NCBI GenBank assembly: GCA_900315105.1
Contig: OMXX01000029.1
Span: forward strand, 1 to 55,792
Reading direction: 5' to 3'
DNA length: 55,792 bases
From: an uncultured Prevotellaceae bacterium
GTDB lineage: Bacteria; Bacteroidota; Bacteroidia; Bacteroidales; Bacteroidaceae
Shown here: piece by piece, positions 15,533-23,767 of the stretch
Layout of the letters: the number at the start of each line of letters is the position of its first letter
Numbering within the stretch: position 1 is the first letter of the stretch
The notes under the pieces: model-generated
What the model saw: only the letters and a program-made list of their open reading frames with translations
The model's database searches: none
Told to the model about the DNA's origin: nothing
Made by a program: the position numbers and the translations under genes

Positions 15533-18500
15533 TTATGTTAGCAATTCTGCCATCTTTTTGTCAATATCTTTCATGATTTTGTCTGTTTCACAAAGTGCAT
15601 GAATGATTTGACGATAGTGCATTAAATCATCATAACTGAGAATGCAACCTTTACGGTCTTTCAGCCACTTTTGTGCAGGTTGATATCCTCCAATATAGAA
15701 ACTCCATGCAATATCAGGCACGTTGCTGAAATATTGTGTGTCGTTTATAAATATCTTATCGTCTATTCTACTTGCTTGTTCAACTTTCTGACTACCAGAT
15801 TCTGGGAATCTTGTTTCCAAAGTCCAGTTATTTGCATTTTTCATTAGGTGCAAATCAATGAGTTGCTGTCCCAATACGACAAAATACTCAAACTCTTCAG
15901 CAGAATGTGGTAATGGTATACGAGGGAAATCAACCTTTAGAAATTCCTTATAGCGTTCACGATACATAGGAGAATATAGTACAGCATAGATGTAATCCAA
16001 CAATTCTTCTGGTGTAGTCTCACGTCCTACTGCATTATTAAATTTTTGCCACTCTTCGGCGTTGATGTTTGGAATTTTCTGCTCTGTACCGAATTCTTCT
16101 TTATATAGATATAGAGGGAAAACATAACCTCGTTCTTTTGTTCTGTTAGAAACAAAGCTATCATCAACAACTTTATCTGAGATAAATGCTAATTCCCATG
16201 AGTTTGTTGCCGAGTTTTTGCAAACATCAAGAGAGATATTATCTCTATTAATGAAATGATTCATAACAGCTTTTCTTGGATTTGTATATAATCCTTTTGA
16301 ATTACCTGTGTAATAAGTGTATCGCAGATCAAAAGGTCTATAGGCATATTTTATCATTGTTCCATTTGATCTGGTATCTTCTTTCGCTCCGATATATGTC
16401 CAATCCCTTGTATCTTTGGGGCGTTTATATTTCATTCTCCAAGAATCTTCAGATAAAGTATTTATTTCATCTATTTTTGTTCTTTGTTCCTGTTCTGAAA
16501 ACGAAACATTTAACCTGTCATTGGCTGTTAGAACTCCAGTAGAATTCAATATAAGTATTTTATTGATAGAAATAAAAGAGTTGTACTTTTCTTGTAATGA
16601 AAATTCTTTAGGAACAAAGAAGTACATAGGCTCAACAGGTTTTAATTCCTGATATTCGACTTCGGAGAATTTTGTATTTGAAAGGAATGTATATTTATCC
16701 TCTCGCTTTCCATAAAGATCGTAATAGAATATTCTACCAAGTTTATTCTTTGCTTTCTTACCTGTTTTTACAAAGAGGTTAATACTTACTCCTTGCATAA
16801 TGTCAAATACATTTTCATCAATAGAGCCGTCAGGACACAATTCTTTCTTCTTGCTGTTACCATGCAGATTTATAGTGTAAATCTTGTCGAATGTCTTCAG
16901 CAAGTTCCAACGCATACCACGGAATGTAGGATTATCAAGAAAGCCGTGAGGATTGATATAGCCTATAACTCCATCTCCATTCCGTTCTACATAATCTTGC
17001 GCAAGACGAATGAACTTAACGTAATCATCATTAATCCATTTTGGATTTTTTTCGTTAAGTTGTACCTCACCACCAGGTTCTTTCTTATAGCTTTCCATCA
17101 AGCGCATAATCCATTCACCTTTGTTCTTGCTATCGCCGTTATAAGGTGGATTGCCAATCATGACCATAACAGGGCAGTCGCGTTTGATATGATTAGCCTC
17201 ACTTGCCTCGTTACTTAGCCATGCTGCCCAAAGAGTACCAGTATCAGGGTGACATTCTTCTAATGAATTTGTAAGATATATTTTCAGTCGTTTTTGATTG
17301 TTAGATTGAGAAAAGCCGGTCTCAGTAAGCAGCATATCAAGTTTCAGATGTGCCACAGCATAGCTTGCCATTAACAACTCAAAGCCGTGCAGACGAGGTA
17401 TAAGATGATCTGTAACATAACCTTGCCACATACCTTGCATATCACGAAATCTGTCATAGATTCTATTTATCGTTTCTGCAAGAAAAGTACCTGTACCTGT
17501 TGCTGGATCAAGTATCTGTACTCTATGCATTGAGCGAGTAATAGTTCTTGGGTTTCTATTTCCTCTGGATGGTCTACTTGGTTCGTAAGCAGGATTTATA
17601 ACCTCATGTTCTATCATGGAACTATCAGCCAGACCTTTAGTAAGATTAAAGTCTTTTTGAAGAATCTCATCCACGGCTTGTACTATGAATTGCACAACAG
17701 GCTGTGGAGTGTACCATACGCCTTTTGACTTACGCAATTTAGGATTATATTCAGAAAGAAAGTCCTCATAAAAATGTATCATCGGATCATGATGCAGATT
17801 ATTATGCGAGTATGTTCTCATAACTTTCTTAATATCCGTAGCAAGGAATATGTTTACAAGGTCATCAACAACCCAAGCTATACGTTCGTCAAGGTCGTAA
17901 CCTGCAATAGATTGAAAAATCTGGCGTAAAAAAGGATTAGACTTTGGTATGAGACTCGCAGCCTCTTGACGTGAAAATGTATCAGGTGTATCATCATGAA
18001 GACGAGCTGCAAACATTCCGTATGCTATAGTTTGTGCGTAGATGTCAGCAAAATCTTTTGATGAAAGGTCGTGTATCAGCACATGACGAAAAGCCTCCAG
18101 TTGATTTTGTAACTGTTGGTTGTTTTCTGCTTCCTCTTCATTATTCTCTGCAAGTTCAAAAGCTCTGTTTATCGTTGTTGCTAAAGTTCGTGCTTTTGCA
18201 GCCATTTGTTGTGCAAGACGTGTGGCAGAGGTGATAGGTGTAGGATGTGTATCAGCAATATGAGCGACAAGAGAGTTGAAATCCTCAACATTCTGCTGTA
18301 ATAAACGAATGTTATTACCTTGTATTTCTGCAAGTCGCACGTTTCTTATCCATTCTCCATTTTCATAGAGGTGGAAGTCAAGATAGTCTGTGAAAATAAT
18401 ATGATCGAGACTCTGCTTGTATCTGTCGAATTGCTCACGATGTTGATTGTTGCCATCAAGATCATTATCATTAACATCTTTGGCTTCAATATAAAATACA

Positions 18501-18688
18501 GGCATATTACCGCGACTTATGATATAGTCTGGGGCTCCACATGATATACGTGCAGGCTCATTAGTGACAATAAAGTCATGTAGCATGTCTGTGAGTAATT
18601 GTTGGAGCATTGGACGGTATGAATGTTCACGGGCATTACCAGTTTTGTATTGCTCATTAATTTGTTTGATATAGGATTTTATATCCAT
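15533..18688 (-). CDS. Type ISP-like restriction-modification enzyme (nuclease-methylase-specificity)
   Basis: 1051 residues in one chain. N-terminal Mrr-like nuclease: Asp54 in APDYII and Glu68/Lys70 in YIEAK form a D-ExK active site. A helical linker follows (about 150-320). N6-adenine methylase: GVWYTPQPVV (323-332), motif I DPATGTGTFLAE (about 394-405), motif IV NPPY (513-516). The C-terminal 300 residues, with YRPFDLRYTYYT and a GLYTNPRKAVM block, fit the type ISP target-recognition domain. The SF2 helicase that LlaGI-type ISP enzymes carry between nuclease and methylase is absent, so it may cut like a type IIG enzyme. No other RM or defence gene is adjacent. It has its own promoter and is flanked by repeat-rich spacers, suggesting an accessory insertion. 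Confidence 0.88.
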   Translation of the reverse strand: MDIKSYIKQINEQYKTGNAREHSYRPMLQQLLTDMLHDFIVTNEPARISCGAPDYIISRGNMPVFYIEAKDVNDNDLDGNNQHREQFDRYKQSLDHIIFTDYLDFHLYENGEWIRNVRLAEIQGNNIRLLQQNVEDFNSLVAHIADTHPTPITSATRLAQQMAAKARTLATTINRAFELAENNEEEAENNQQLQNQLEAFRHVLIHDLSSKDFADIYAQTIAYGMFAARLHDDTPDTFSRQEAASLIPKSNPFLRQIFQSIAGYDLDERIAWVVDDLVNIFLATDIKKVMRTYSHNNLHHDPMIHFYEDFLSEYNPKLRKSKGVWYTPQPVVQFIVQAVDEILQKDFNLTKGLADSSMIEHEVINPAYEPSRPSRGNRNPRTITRSMHRVQILDPATGTGTFLAETINRIYDRFRDMQGMWQGYVTDHLIPRLHGFELLMASYAVAHLKLDMLLTETGFSQSNNQKRLKIYLTNSLEECHPDTGTLWAAWLSNEASEANHIKRDCPVMVMIGNPPYNGDSKNKGEWIMRLMESYKKEPGGEVQLNEKNPKWINDDYVKFIRLAQDYVERNGDGVIGYINPHGFLDNPTFRGMRWNLLKTFDKIYTINLHGNSKKKELCPDGSIDENVFDIMQGVSINLFVKTGKKAKNKLGRIFYYDLYGKREDKYTFLSNTKFSEVEYQELKPVEPMYFFVPKEFSLQEKYNSFISINKILILNSTGVLTANDRLNVSFSEQEQRTKIDEINTLSEDSWRMKYKRPKDTRDWTYIGAKEDTRSNGTMIKYAYRPFDLRYTYYTGNSKGLYTNPRKAVMNHFINRDNISLDVCKNSATNSWELAFISDKVVDDSFVSNRTKERGYVFPLYLYKEEFGTEQKIPNINAEEWQKFNNAVGRETTPEELLDYIYAVLYSPMYRERYKEFLKVDFPRIPLPHSAEEFEYFVVLGQQLIDLHLMKNANNWTLETRFPESGSQKVEQASRIDDKIFINDTQYFSNVPDIAWSFYIGGYQPAQKWLKDRKGCILSYDDLMHYRQIIHALCETDKIMKDIDKKMAELLT

Positions 18689-18750
18689 AATTGTTTAGGA
18701 TTAAGGTTTTGGTTATTTTTATTGAAAGGTTTTAATATGAAATTTATATG

Positions 18751-18758
18751 CAAAAATA
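18751..18758 (-). promoter_or_regulatory. Bacteroidetes -7 box (TATTTTTG)
   Basis: Minus-strand TATTTTTG followed by CAT, with TTTTGG about 20 bp upstream (18778-18783) as a -33 element. 63 bp before the restriction-modification start. Confidence 0.65.
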
Positions 18759-18927
18759 ATTATAATATCTGATTTCTCCAAAATATTAGCACGAAATTTA
18801 CTGAAATATATTTCCTGATAATTTATTTTCCTGCAGATTTCAATGTATTTCTTGGTGTAATTTTCAGAAACGATATGTTTTTAACGTATTTTTCTAAAAA
18901 ATATTCTTGTTATTTGGCAAAATGTAC

Positions 18928-18935
18928 TATCTTTG
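18928..18935 (+). promoter_or_regulatory. Bacteroidetes -7 box (TATCTTTG)
   Basis: TATCTTTG with TTG at 18907-18909 as -33 element. It starts the leader of the GlsB gene with CACTC. Confidence 0.75.
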
Positions 18936-19037
18936 CACTCATCAAATAACGTATGCAAACCTATAGGATTGATACAAATTTGAAGTTCGTGTGAGGAATC
19001 CTCGCACGTTATGCTAATAACTAAACATTATTAATTT
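18936..19037 (+). ncRNA. Structured 5' leader, copy 2, upstream of GlsB gene
   Basis: A leader of about 100 nt containing the hairpin CGTGTGAGGAATCCTCGCACG (stem CGTGNGAGG/CCTCGCACG) followed by TT and a TAATAACTAAAC tail. The TTTGCACTC start and the CACGTT end are shared with copies at 387, 43988 and 29014 (minus). A cis-regulatory role is inferred. Confidence 0.55.
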
Positions 19038-19280
19038 ATGTCAGGTCTAATTTCAAGTATTATTTGCGGTATTTTGGCAGGCTTCATTGCTTGCAAGTTG
19101 ACAAACAAAGAAGGAAAAGGTTGCCTCGTAGATCTCTTCCTCGGTATTATCGGAGGTGTTGTAGGCGGCTGGGTATTTAGTCTGCTCGGTATAGGCGTAA
19201 ACTCATTGATTGGCAGTATAGTATGTGCTGTAATCGGAGCTGTCATTGTGCTCTGGGCTTGTAACAAGCTGTTCAAATAA
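19038..19280 (+). CDS. GlsB/YeaQ/YmgE-family stress-response membrane protein
   Basis: 80 residues with three hydrophobic segments rich in Gly and small residues: ISSIICGILAGFIACKL, LFLGIIGGVVGGWVFSLLGI and SIVCAVIGAVIVLWA. The pattern GKGCLVDLFLGIIGGVVGGW is typical of the transglycosylase-associated/GlsB family, small inner-membrane proteins linked to envelope stress. It stands behind a strong promoter and a 100-nt structured leader, so post-transcriptional control is likely. DUF1294 follows 5 bp downstream. Confidence 0.88.
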   Translation: MSGLISSIICGILAGFIACKLTNKEGKGCLVDLFLGIIGGVVGGWVFSLLGIGVNSLIGSIVCAVIGAVIVLWACNKLFK

Positions 19281-19285
19281 GCAGT

Positions 19286-19546
19286 ATGCACCTTTTGTTA
19301 TATTACTTCCTCGCCATCAACTTCGTTGCCTTTATCCTATTTGGCATTGACAAGTTGAAGGCGAGGAAGAATCTTTGGCGTATTCCAGAAGCCACTCTCC
19401 TACTCATTGCCGTTATTGGCGGTAGTATTGGCGCGTGGATGGGAATGTATGTTTGGCATCATAAGACCATGCACCTGAAATTCAAGTATGGCGTGCCTGT
19501 CATATTGGCGTTGCAGATAGCAATAGGAGTATATCTTAAACTATAG
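19286..19546 (+). CDS. DUF1294 membrane protein
   Basis: 86 residues with about three membrane segments. The FGIDKLKARKNLWRIPE block, GGSIGAWMGMYVWHHKT and KFKYGVPV are the conserved parts of DUF1294. Function unknown; some relatives are fused to cold-shock domains. It starts 5 bp after the GlsB-type gene, so it is in the same operon. Confidence 0.88.
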   Translation: MHLLLYYFLAINFVAFILFGIDKLKARKNLWRIPEATLLLIAVIGGSIGAWMGMYVWHHKTMHLKFKYGVPVILALQIAIGVYLKL

Positions 19547-19554
19547 CGACCTCG

Positions 19555-19700
19555 GCCCCTCACCTGCCCTGCGGGCATCCTCTCCCCAAGGGGCGAGGAG
19601 AAAGTTACATTTTATCGCTTACGAAGATTCCCTTAAGGGATTATTACTAAATTCCCCCTCGCCCCTTGGGGAGAGGGTGTCCGTAGGACGGGTGAGGGGC
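19555..19700. repeat. REP-like GC palindromic repeat pair
   Basis: Left arm 19555-19598 and right arm 19657-19700 are near reverse complements (GCCCCTCACC at one end, GGTGAGGGGC at the other, CCTCTCCCCAAGGGG in the middle of each). The inner part has its own CCCTTAAGGGA hairpin. It lies between converging genes and may act as a two-way terminator. Confidence 0.8.
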
Positions 19701-19716
19701 TGTTGGTAAGGGGCTT

Positions 19717-20265
19717 TTATTTCACCCACACCACATAGTCGTCTTTTCGTGGCTTTTGCGGTTTAAAGGCATCAGGAGCGGCATAGCCGAGGATGCAGTT
19801 GCCAATACCCTCGTATTCATCGGTTATTCCAAGTTCACGAAGGATAACTCTACCCTCTTCTGTCTCGAACGACTCCTTTGCCCGATGAATCCAGCAAGAA
19901 CCGAGTCCAAGACTATTGGCTGCAATCATCATGTTTTCCATCACGAGAGAACCGTCATAGATACGTGTTCCAACATCCTTACGTGCAAGTACGACAAGCA
20001 CAACGGGAGCGCCATAGAATGGGTCGTTATGCCCGGATGATGTGCTGAGATTTCTGTCAATGACAAGTTGAAGATTCAGATTACTCAAACGGTCGCGCAT
20101 CGCCTTATTGGTTACGGCAATGATGATTGGCGACTGTTTGTTCATTCCAGAAGGTGCATAGGTACCTGCTTTTACGACTTCCTCGACAAGTTCCATTGGC
20201 ACTGGTTTGTCAAGGTATTTCTTCACACTTCTGCGTGAGATGATATCCTCAATGGTCTTATTCAT
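19717..20265 (-). CDS. Nitroreductase-family flavoprotein
   Basis: 182 residues. The N-terminal SRRSVKKYLDKPV block and YAPSGMNKQSP bind FMN phosphate and ring in this family. MIAANSLGLGSCWIHRA and GIGNCILGYA complete the core. Such enzymes reduce nitro compounds or quinones with NAD(P)H, cytosolic dimer. It stands alone, with the GC palindrome downstream and a heptad repeat array in the divergent upstream region. Confidence 0.9.
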   Translation of the reverse strand: MNKTIEDIISRRSVKKYLDKPVPMELVEEVVKAGTYAPSGMNKQSPIIIAVTNKAMRDRLSNLNLQLVIDRNLSTSSGHNDPFYGAPVVLVVLARKDVGTRIYDGSLVMENMMIAANSLGLGSCWIHRAKESFETEEGRVILRELGITDEYEGIGNCILGYAAPDAFKPQKPRKDDYVVWVK

Positions 20266-20298
20266 AATTATGTTAATTTTTTAGTTGATAGTCAAACT

Positions 20299-20340
20299 CT
20301 TTACTCTTTATACTTTATACTTTACTCTTTACCCTTTACT
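20299..20340. repeat. 7-nt tandem repeat array (CTTTACT type)
   Basis: Six contiguous 7-nt units: CTTTACT, CTTTATA, CTTTATA, CTTTACT, CTTTACC, CTTTACT. The array ends 7 bp before the ATG of the esterase-like gene. A related array lies at 40401-40456. Confidence 0.75.
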
Positions 20341-20347
20341 CTAAATT

Positions 20348-21031
20348 ATGCTAACAGATATTGGTGGCAGAAACTGCCATATAATCGGTGAAAATAAAAT
20401 CGGGGAAACGGTTATCGTCAAGCCTCTTGGCGAGTTTGAGCGATTACTGATAGAGGATGAGTGTAAGCTCATTGCCGAACTTTCTTCCGTGCCTTTCTGT
20501 ATGGTAGCCTTTGAAGTTACAGAGACAGACCTGCGTCCTGAAGGTGCAGAAGAAACATATCAGTATCTCGAAAAAAAATTACTCCCTTATATACAAGCCA
20601 ATCTGCATCCTAAAAGTCTCATCCTTGGAGGCTACTCGCTTGGTGGTCTCTTTGCCCTATGGAGCGTGACGCGCACAGATGCCTTTGATGCCGTTTTTGC
20701 CGGTTCTCCTTCACTATGGATGGAGGGTTGGAATGAGTATGCTGACGCACATCCTTTGAAGGTGAAGTATGCCTATATGAGTCTGGGAGATAAAGAAGAA
20801 TGTACCCGCAAACAACCATTCTGTATTATAGGTGACAGGGTAAGACAGCAGCACAAGCGTCATGAAACACAATTGGGAGCTGACCACTGTATCCTTGAAT
20901 GGAATGTTGGCGGGCACTTCAATGAGATAGAACTACGCAAGGCAAAGGGCTTTGCATGGTGTCTAAAGACCCACCCCAGCCCTCCCCAAGGGAGGGAGCC
21001 TTTAGAAAGTAATGATCCCTTACGCTCTTAG
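20348..21031 (+). CDS. Alpha/beta-hydrolase esterase-like protein with repeat-derived C-terminus
   Basis: 227 residues, no signal peptide. The nucleophile elbow is GYSLGG (about 98-103), FAGSPSLWMEGW follows as in the Esterase D/IroE-like group, and WNVGGHFNE (about 192-200) supplies the histidine. Substrate unknown. The last 20 residues or so (after FAWCLK) are encoded by the left arm of a GC palindrome at 20968, so the original end was probably overwritten or extended. A heptad repeat array abuts the start codon. A palindrome and a convergent flavodoxin gene follow. Confidence 0.7.
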   Translation: MLTDIGGRNCHIIGENKIGETVIVKPLGEFERLLIEDECKLIAELSSVPFCMVAFEVTETDLRPEGAEETYQYLEKKLLPYIQANLHPKSLILGGYSLGGLFALWSVTRTDAFDAVFAGSPSLWMEGWNEYADAHPLKVKYAYMSLGDKEECTRKQPFCIIGDRVRQQHKRHETQLGADHCILEWNVGGHFNEIELRKAKGFAWCLKTHPSPPQGREPLESNDPLRS

Positions 21032-21082
21032 CGATAAAATGTATATAAATACTCCCTCCCTTGGGGAGGGTCGGGGTAGGTC
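20968..21082. repeat. REP-like GC palindromic repeat pair
   Basis: Arms 20968-20998 and 21052-21082 are near reverse complements (GACCCACCCCAGCCC versus GGGTCGGGGTAGGTC, with CCTCCCCAAGGGAGGG and its mirror inside). The left arm codes for the end of the esterase-like gene. The right arm ends exactly where the flavodoxin stop codon begins (21083). Confidence 0.8.
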
Positions 21083-21907
21083 CTATCTTTCCACCTGTGT
21101 GAACTCAGGCACACTACCCTCAGCATTGCCTTTTATGACATAGATGAGCTGTTTGCTCTCCTTGCCCTGCATATCCTTGCTGTTGCAAGTAAAGAGATAT
21201 TCTGTGGCATTGTTGAGTGAACGTGTACCAACGGTTGAAGGAGTTCCCAATGGCATAGGATAGTCACCGCAAGCCTTGTCGAATATAGCTTTCTCATCGG
21301 CGGAAACGGCATGCTGTGCAGAGAAAGCTGGAAGTGATGTCTTCTTGCCCTTCAAAGCACCGAGGTTGATGAGGAATGTCTCGATCTCTGCCTCTGCCTT
21401 ATCAACACGTGCAGCTCTTACACCATACCATGAAGATGTAATCGTACTTCCCGGCAATGCAGCTTTGAGATCGGGAATACTTGTATTACCGCCACTGCCG
21501 AATGTGCAGAAAGGAACTATCACCTTGCCTTTGAGATCGGCAGTCTTGACGAAACTATGCATAGGACCAGCGAATGTACCTGCCCATATAGGATAACCAA
21601 CATAGATAGTATCATAGTCAGCTACCTTGGCCTTCATAGGCTTGAGGTCACGGAACTTGCCATCCCTGCGCTCTCCCATAAATGCACCTGCTATTGCACC
21701 CATATCTCCAGAGTATGGATTAACAGTTTCTATGCGCTCAATATCAGCGCCAGTCTTCTTCTGAATGATATTTGCAACCTTTTCGGTTGTACCAGACTGA
21801 GAGTAATAAACTACAAGTGAACGAGGCTTGTTTTCTGCCTGTGTCTGATTGGCTGTGCAAGCCATGAGAGCAGCCACAGCACTCAATAATAATACTTTCT
21901 TCATCAT
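21083..21907 (-). CDS. Flavodoxin-like lipoprotein
   Basis: 274 residues. The N-terminus MMKKVLLLSAVAALMAC is a lipoprotein signal with Cys in a LMAC lipobox, so the protein is probably lipid-anchored outside the cytoplasm. VVYYSQSGTTEKVA (about 32-45) is the FMN phosphate loop. VGYPIWAGTFAGPMHSFV and CTFGSGGNTS are the isoalloxazine-contact regions of the Flavodoxin_4 type. The C-terminal 90 residues extend beyond a normal flavodoxin. Role inferred as redox or quinone protection in the periplasm; partner unknown. Confidence 0.82.
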   Translation of the reverse strand: MMKKVLLLSAVAALMACTANQTQAENKPRSLVVYYSQSGTTEKVANIIQKKTGADIERIETVNPYSGDMGAIAGAFMGERRDGKFRDLKPMKAKVADYDTIYVGYPIWAGTFAGPMHSFVKTADLKGKVIVPFCTFGSGGNTSIPDLKAALPGSTITSSWYGVRAARVDKAEAEIETFLINLGALKGKKTSLPAFSAQHAVSADEKAIFDKACGDYPMPLGTPSTVGTRSLNNATEYLFTCNSKDMQGKESKQLIYVIKGNAEGSVPEFTQVER

Positions 21908-21989
21908 TTGAATATTATCTTTAGCTATTAGTTTACACTGATTATAATACGTTTATACTAACAAAAGGTTTAGTAGTACGAGAAAAAAA

Positions 21990-22024
21990 TAAAGGTGCCA
22001 CCAATAATATAGAGCACCTTATAT
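21990..22024 (-). terminator. Intrinsic terminator of the lipocalin-like gene
   Basis: AAGGTGC (21992-21998) pairs with GCACCTT (22014-22020). On the minus strand it is followed by a U-rich run. Confidence 0.65.
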
Positions 22025-22044
22025 TGAAACCGTTATTGTTTAAT

Positions 22045-22542
22045 TTACTTTTTGCGGATATATGTGTTATCCTCCTCACCATCAGCAGTTAAGGAATGGA
22101 GGACAAGTGTATCGCCATTTGTGGAGAGAGAATAGCGTGCCTGCATTAGATAGTTCATATCAGCCACATTCTCCAGAATTTCAAGACCATGCCATTCCCA
22201 GTCGTGATATTCCTCATAGTCACATACCTGAACCTTGGAAAGTTTCACAATATCATTCTCCGTACGGAAACTTCCCTTGACCCTATGGCATACGCCATCA
22301 GCATCAACGAATCTTACATCCAAGGCTTTTCTGTTGGCATACAATGTAGAAGTGACATTGCCGTTACCCCGAAACTCTATTTCCTCGTGAAAGTCTTTCT
22401 TGTTGTCCTGAGACACCCATGTACCTACAAGTCCTTCGTCTATAACAGTTTCCGGCTTTTCCTCATTATGACATGAAGCCAGGAAAAAATCTGTAAATAC
22501 GAGTGTCAAAACAAAAGCGAGAATATATTTTATTTTTCTCAT
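22045..22542 (-). CDS. Lipocalin-like lipoprotein, unknown role
   Basis: 165 residues from the ATG at 22542. The frame is open to 22605, but the -7 box at 22603-22610 would place that earlier Met at or before the transcript start. MRKIKYILAFVLTLVFTDFFLASC is a lipoprotein signal with a LASC lipobox. LVGTWVSQDN and FRGNGNVTSTLY (about 40-70) resemble the opening strands of lipocalin-like or META-like beta barrels. No binding site can be inferred. Stand-alone gene with its own terminator. Confidence 0.7.
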   Translation of the reverse strand: MRKIKYILAFVLTLVFTDFFLASCHNEEKPETVIDEGLVGTWVSQDNKKDFHEEIEFRGNGNVTSTLYANRKALDVRFVDADGVCHRVKGSFRTENDIVKLSKVQVCDYEEYHDWEWHGLEILENVADMNYLMQARYSLSTNGDTLVLHSLTADGEEDNTYIRKK

Positions 22543-22602
22543 TGTTTGCAATTTTAATAAATTCCATCCGTGGAAGTAATATAACACCACCGATTTCAGT
22601 TG

Positions 22603-22610
22603 CAAAGATA
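22603..22610 (-). promoter_or_regulatory. Bacteroidetes -7 box (TATCTTTG)
   Basis: Minus-strand TATCTTTG followed by CAA, about 60 bp before the chosen ATG at 22542. It decides the start of the lipocalin-like gene. Confidence 0.75.
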
Positions 22611-22879
22611 CAATTTTTTCTTAAATTTAATTACTTTTTCAACGAAAAAATACGATAAATAGGCTATTTTTTCTTGAATCAGTGATTTACCGGGTAATTT
22701 CACGTTGTGTAGAAGAAAGTTAGCTATCCATCCTGAAAAGTATATAAATAATCATTCAGATAGTACCGAACTTACGAAAGGTGAATATGTTTATTGATAA
22801 TACAGTATTAATATCTTACATTGAAACAAGATGTTATAACTTTGACATTAAAGTAAAACATGATCTGAAGACAATATAA

Positions 22880-23536
22880 TCAAAGCAAGGAAAGGATTTC
22901 TTCAAAGTCGCGACAGATATAAGTAGCACCGGCATTCTCAAACTCCTCCCTGTCTCCGTAGCCATAGAGCACGCCCATAGAATCGATGCCACATTCATTT
23001 GCACCCTGCACATCAAACTTCCTGTCGCCTATCATCAGAATCTTGCTGCGGTCTTCAATGCCCTGAGAGGCAAGCGCGGCATTAATAACATCCGCCTTTG
23101 TATGAAGGATGCCTTTGTCGTCTCTTCCGGCTATGAAATCAAATAAATGGCTGAGTCTGAATTCCTTTGTGACCTTATCGGCCTGTATCTGCATCTTACT
23201 CGTTGCGATACCCATAACATAGCCTCTATGCCTAAGTTCTTCGAGGAACTCAATAACACCATCATACAGATGCTGTTCAAGCCATCCTTTCCTGAAATAG
23301 CGTTCCCTGTATATCTCAACCGCTTTCATTGCATCCTTATCACTGAATCCATACAGATCTTTATATGAATCCTCAAGCGGAGGGCCTACGAACGGACGAA
23401 GCGTCTGAAGGTCAGCCACTTCAATACCGAAATGCGCAAGCGAATATTGGGCACATTTCATAATGCCTTCACCGCTATCCACAAGAGTACCATCAAGATC
23501 AAAAAGCAGAGTTGTATAGTCTGATTTCTTTTCCAT
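22880..23536 (-). CDS. HAD-superfamily phosphatase (phosphoglycolate phosphatase-like)
   Basis: 218 residues. Motif I is DLDGTLVDS with nucleophile Asp13 and Asp15; the cap domain occupies about 20-85; motif II is ATSK (about 110-113); motif III Lys is in the TKAD region (about 147); motif IV is IGDRKFDV (about 170-177). It closely follows the Gph/PgmB-type subfamily. Physiological substrate cannot be read from sequence. Stand-alone gene, divergent from the phosphodiesterase. Confidence 0.9.
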   Translation of the reverse strand: MEKKSDYTTLLFDLDGTLVDSGEGIMKCAQYSLAHFGIEVADLQTLRPFVGPPLEDSYKDLYGFSDKDAMKAVEIYRERYFRKGWLEQHLYDGVIEFLEELRHRGYVMGIATSKMQIQADKVTKEFRLSHLFDFIAGRDDKGILHTKADVINAALASQGIEDRSKILMIGDRKFDVQGANECGIDSMGVLYGYGDREEFENAGATYICRDFEEILSLL

Positions 23537-23681
23537 TCTGCAAAATTACATTTTTTCCGTGAAAAAAAAGAAGATATATTAAAAAAAAGAATATAACACC
23601 ACTTTAGCAAGTTCGATATCGCAGTAAGTAATTGATTTGGTTAAAAACTGTATATTGTAGCATTTTTTGGAGAAAAAAACA

Positions 23682-23689
23682 TATCTTTG
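23682..23689 (+). promoter_or_regulatory. Bacteroidetes -7 box (TATCTTTG)
   Basis: TATCTTTG with TTG at about 23667 as part of a TTTTTTGG -33 element. The first in-frame ATG of the following gene (23687) lies inside this box and so cannot be the start. Confidence 0.75.
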
Positions 23690-23767
23690 TGCTCAGAAAA
23701 CGATATGAGTACCAGTATTCAGGGCAGATTCGCATATTTCCTCTCATCAGAATTGCCCAGAGAACAC

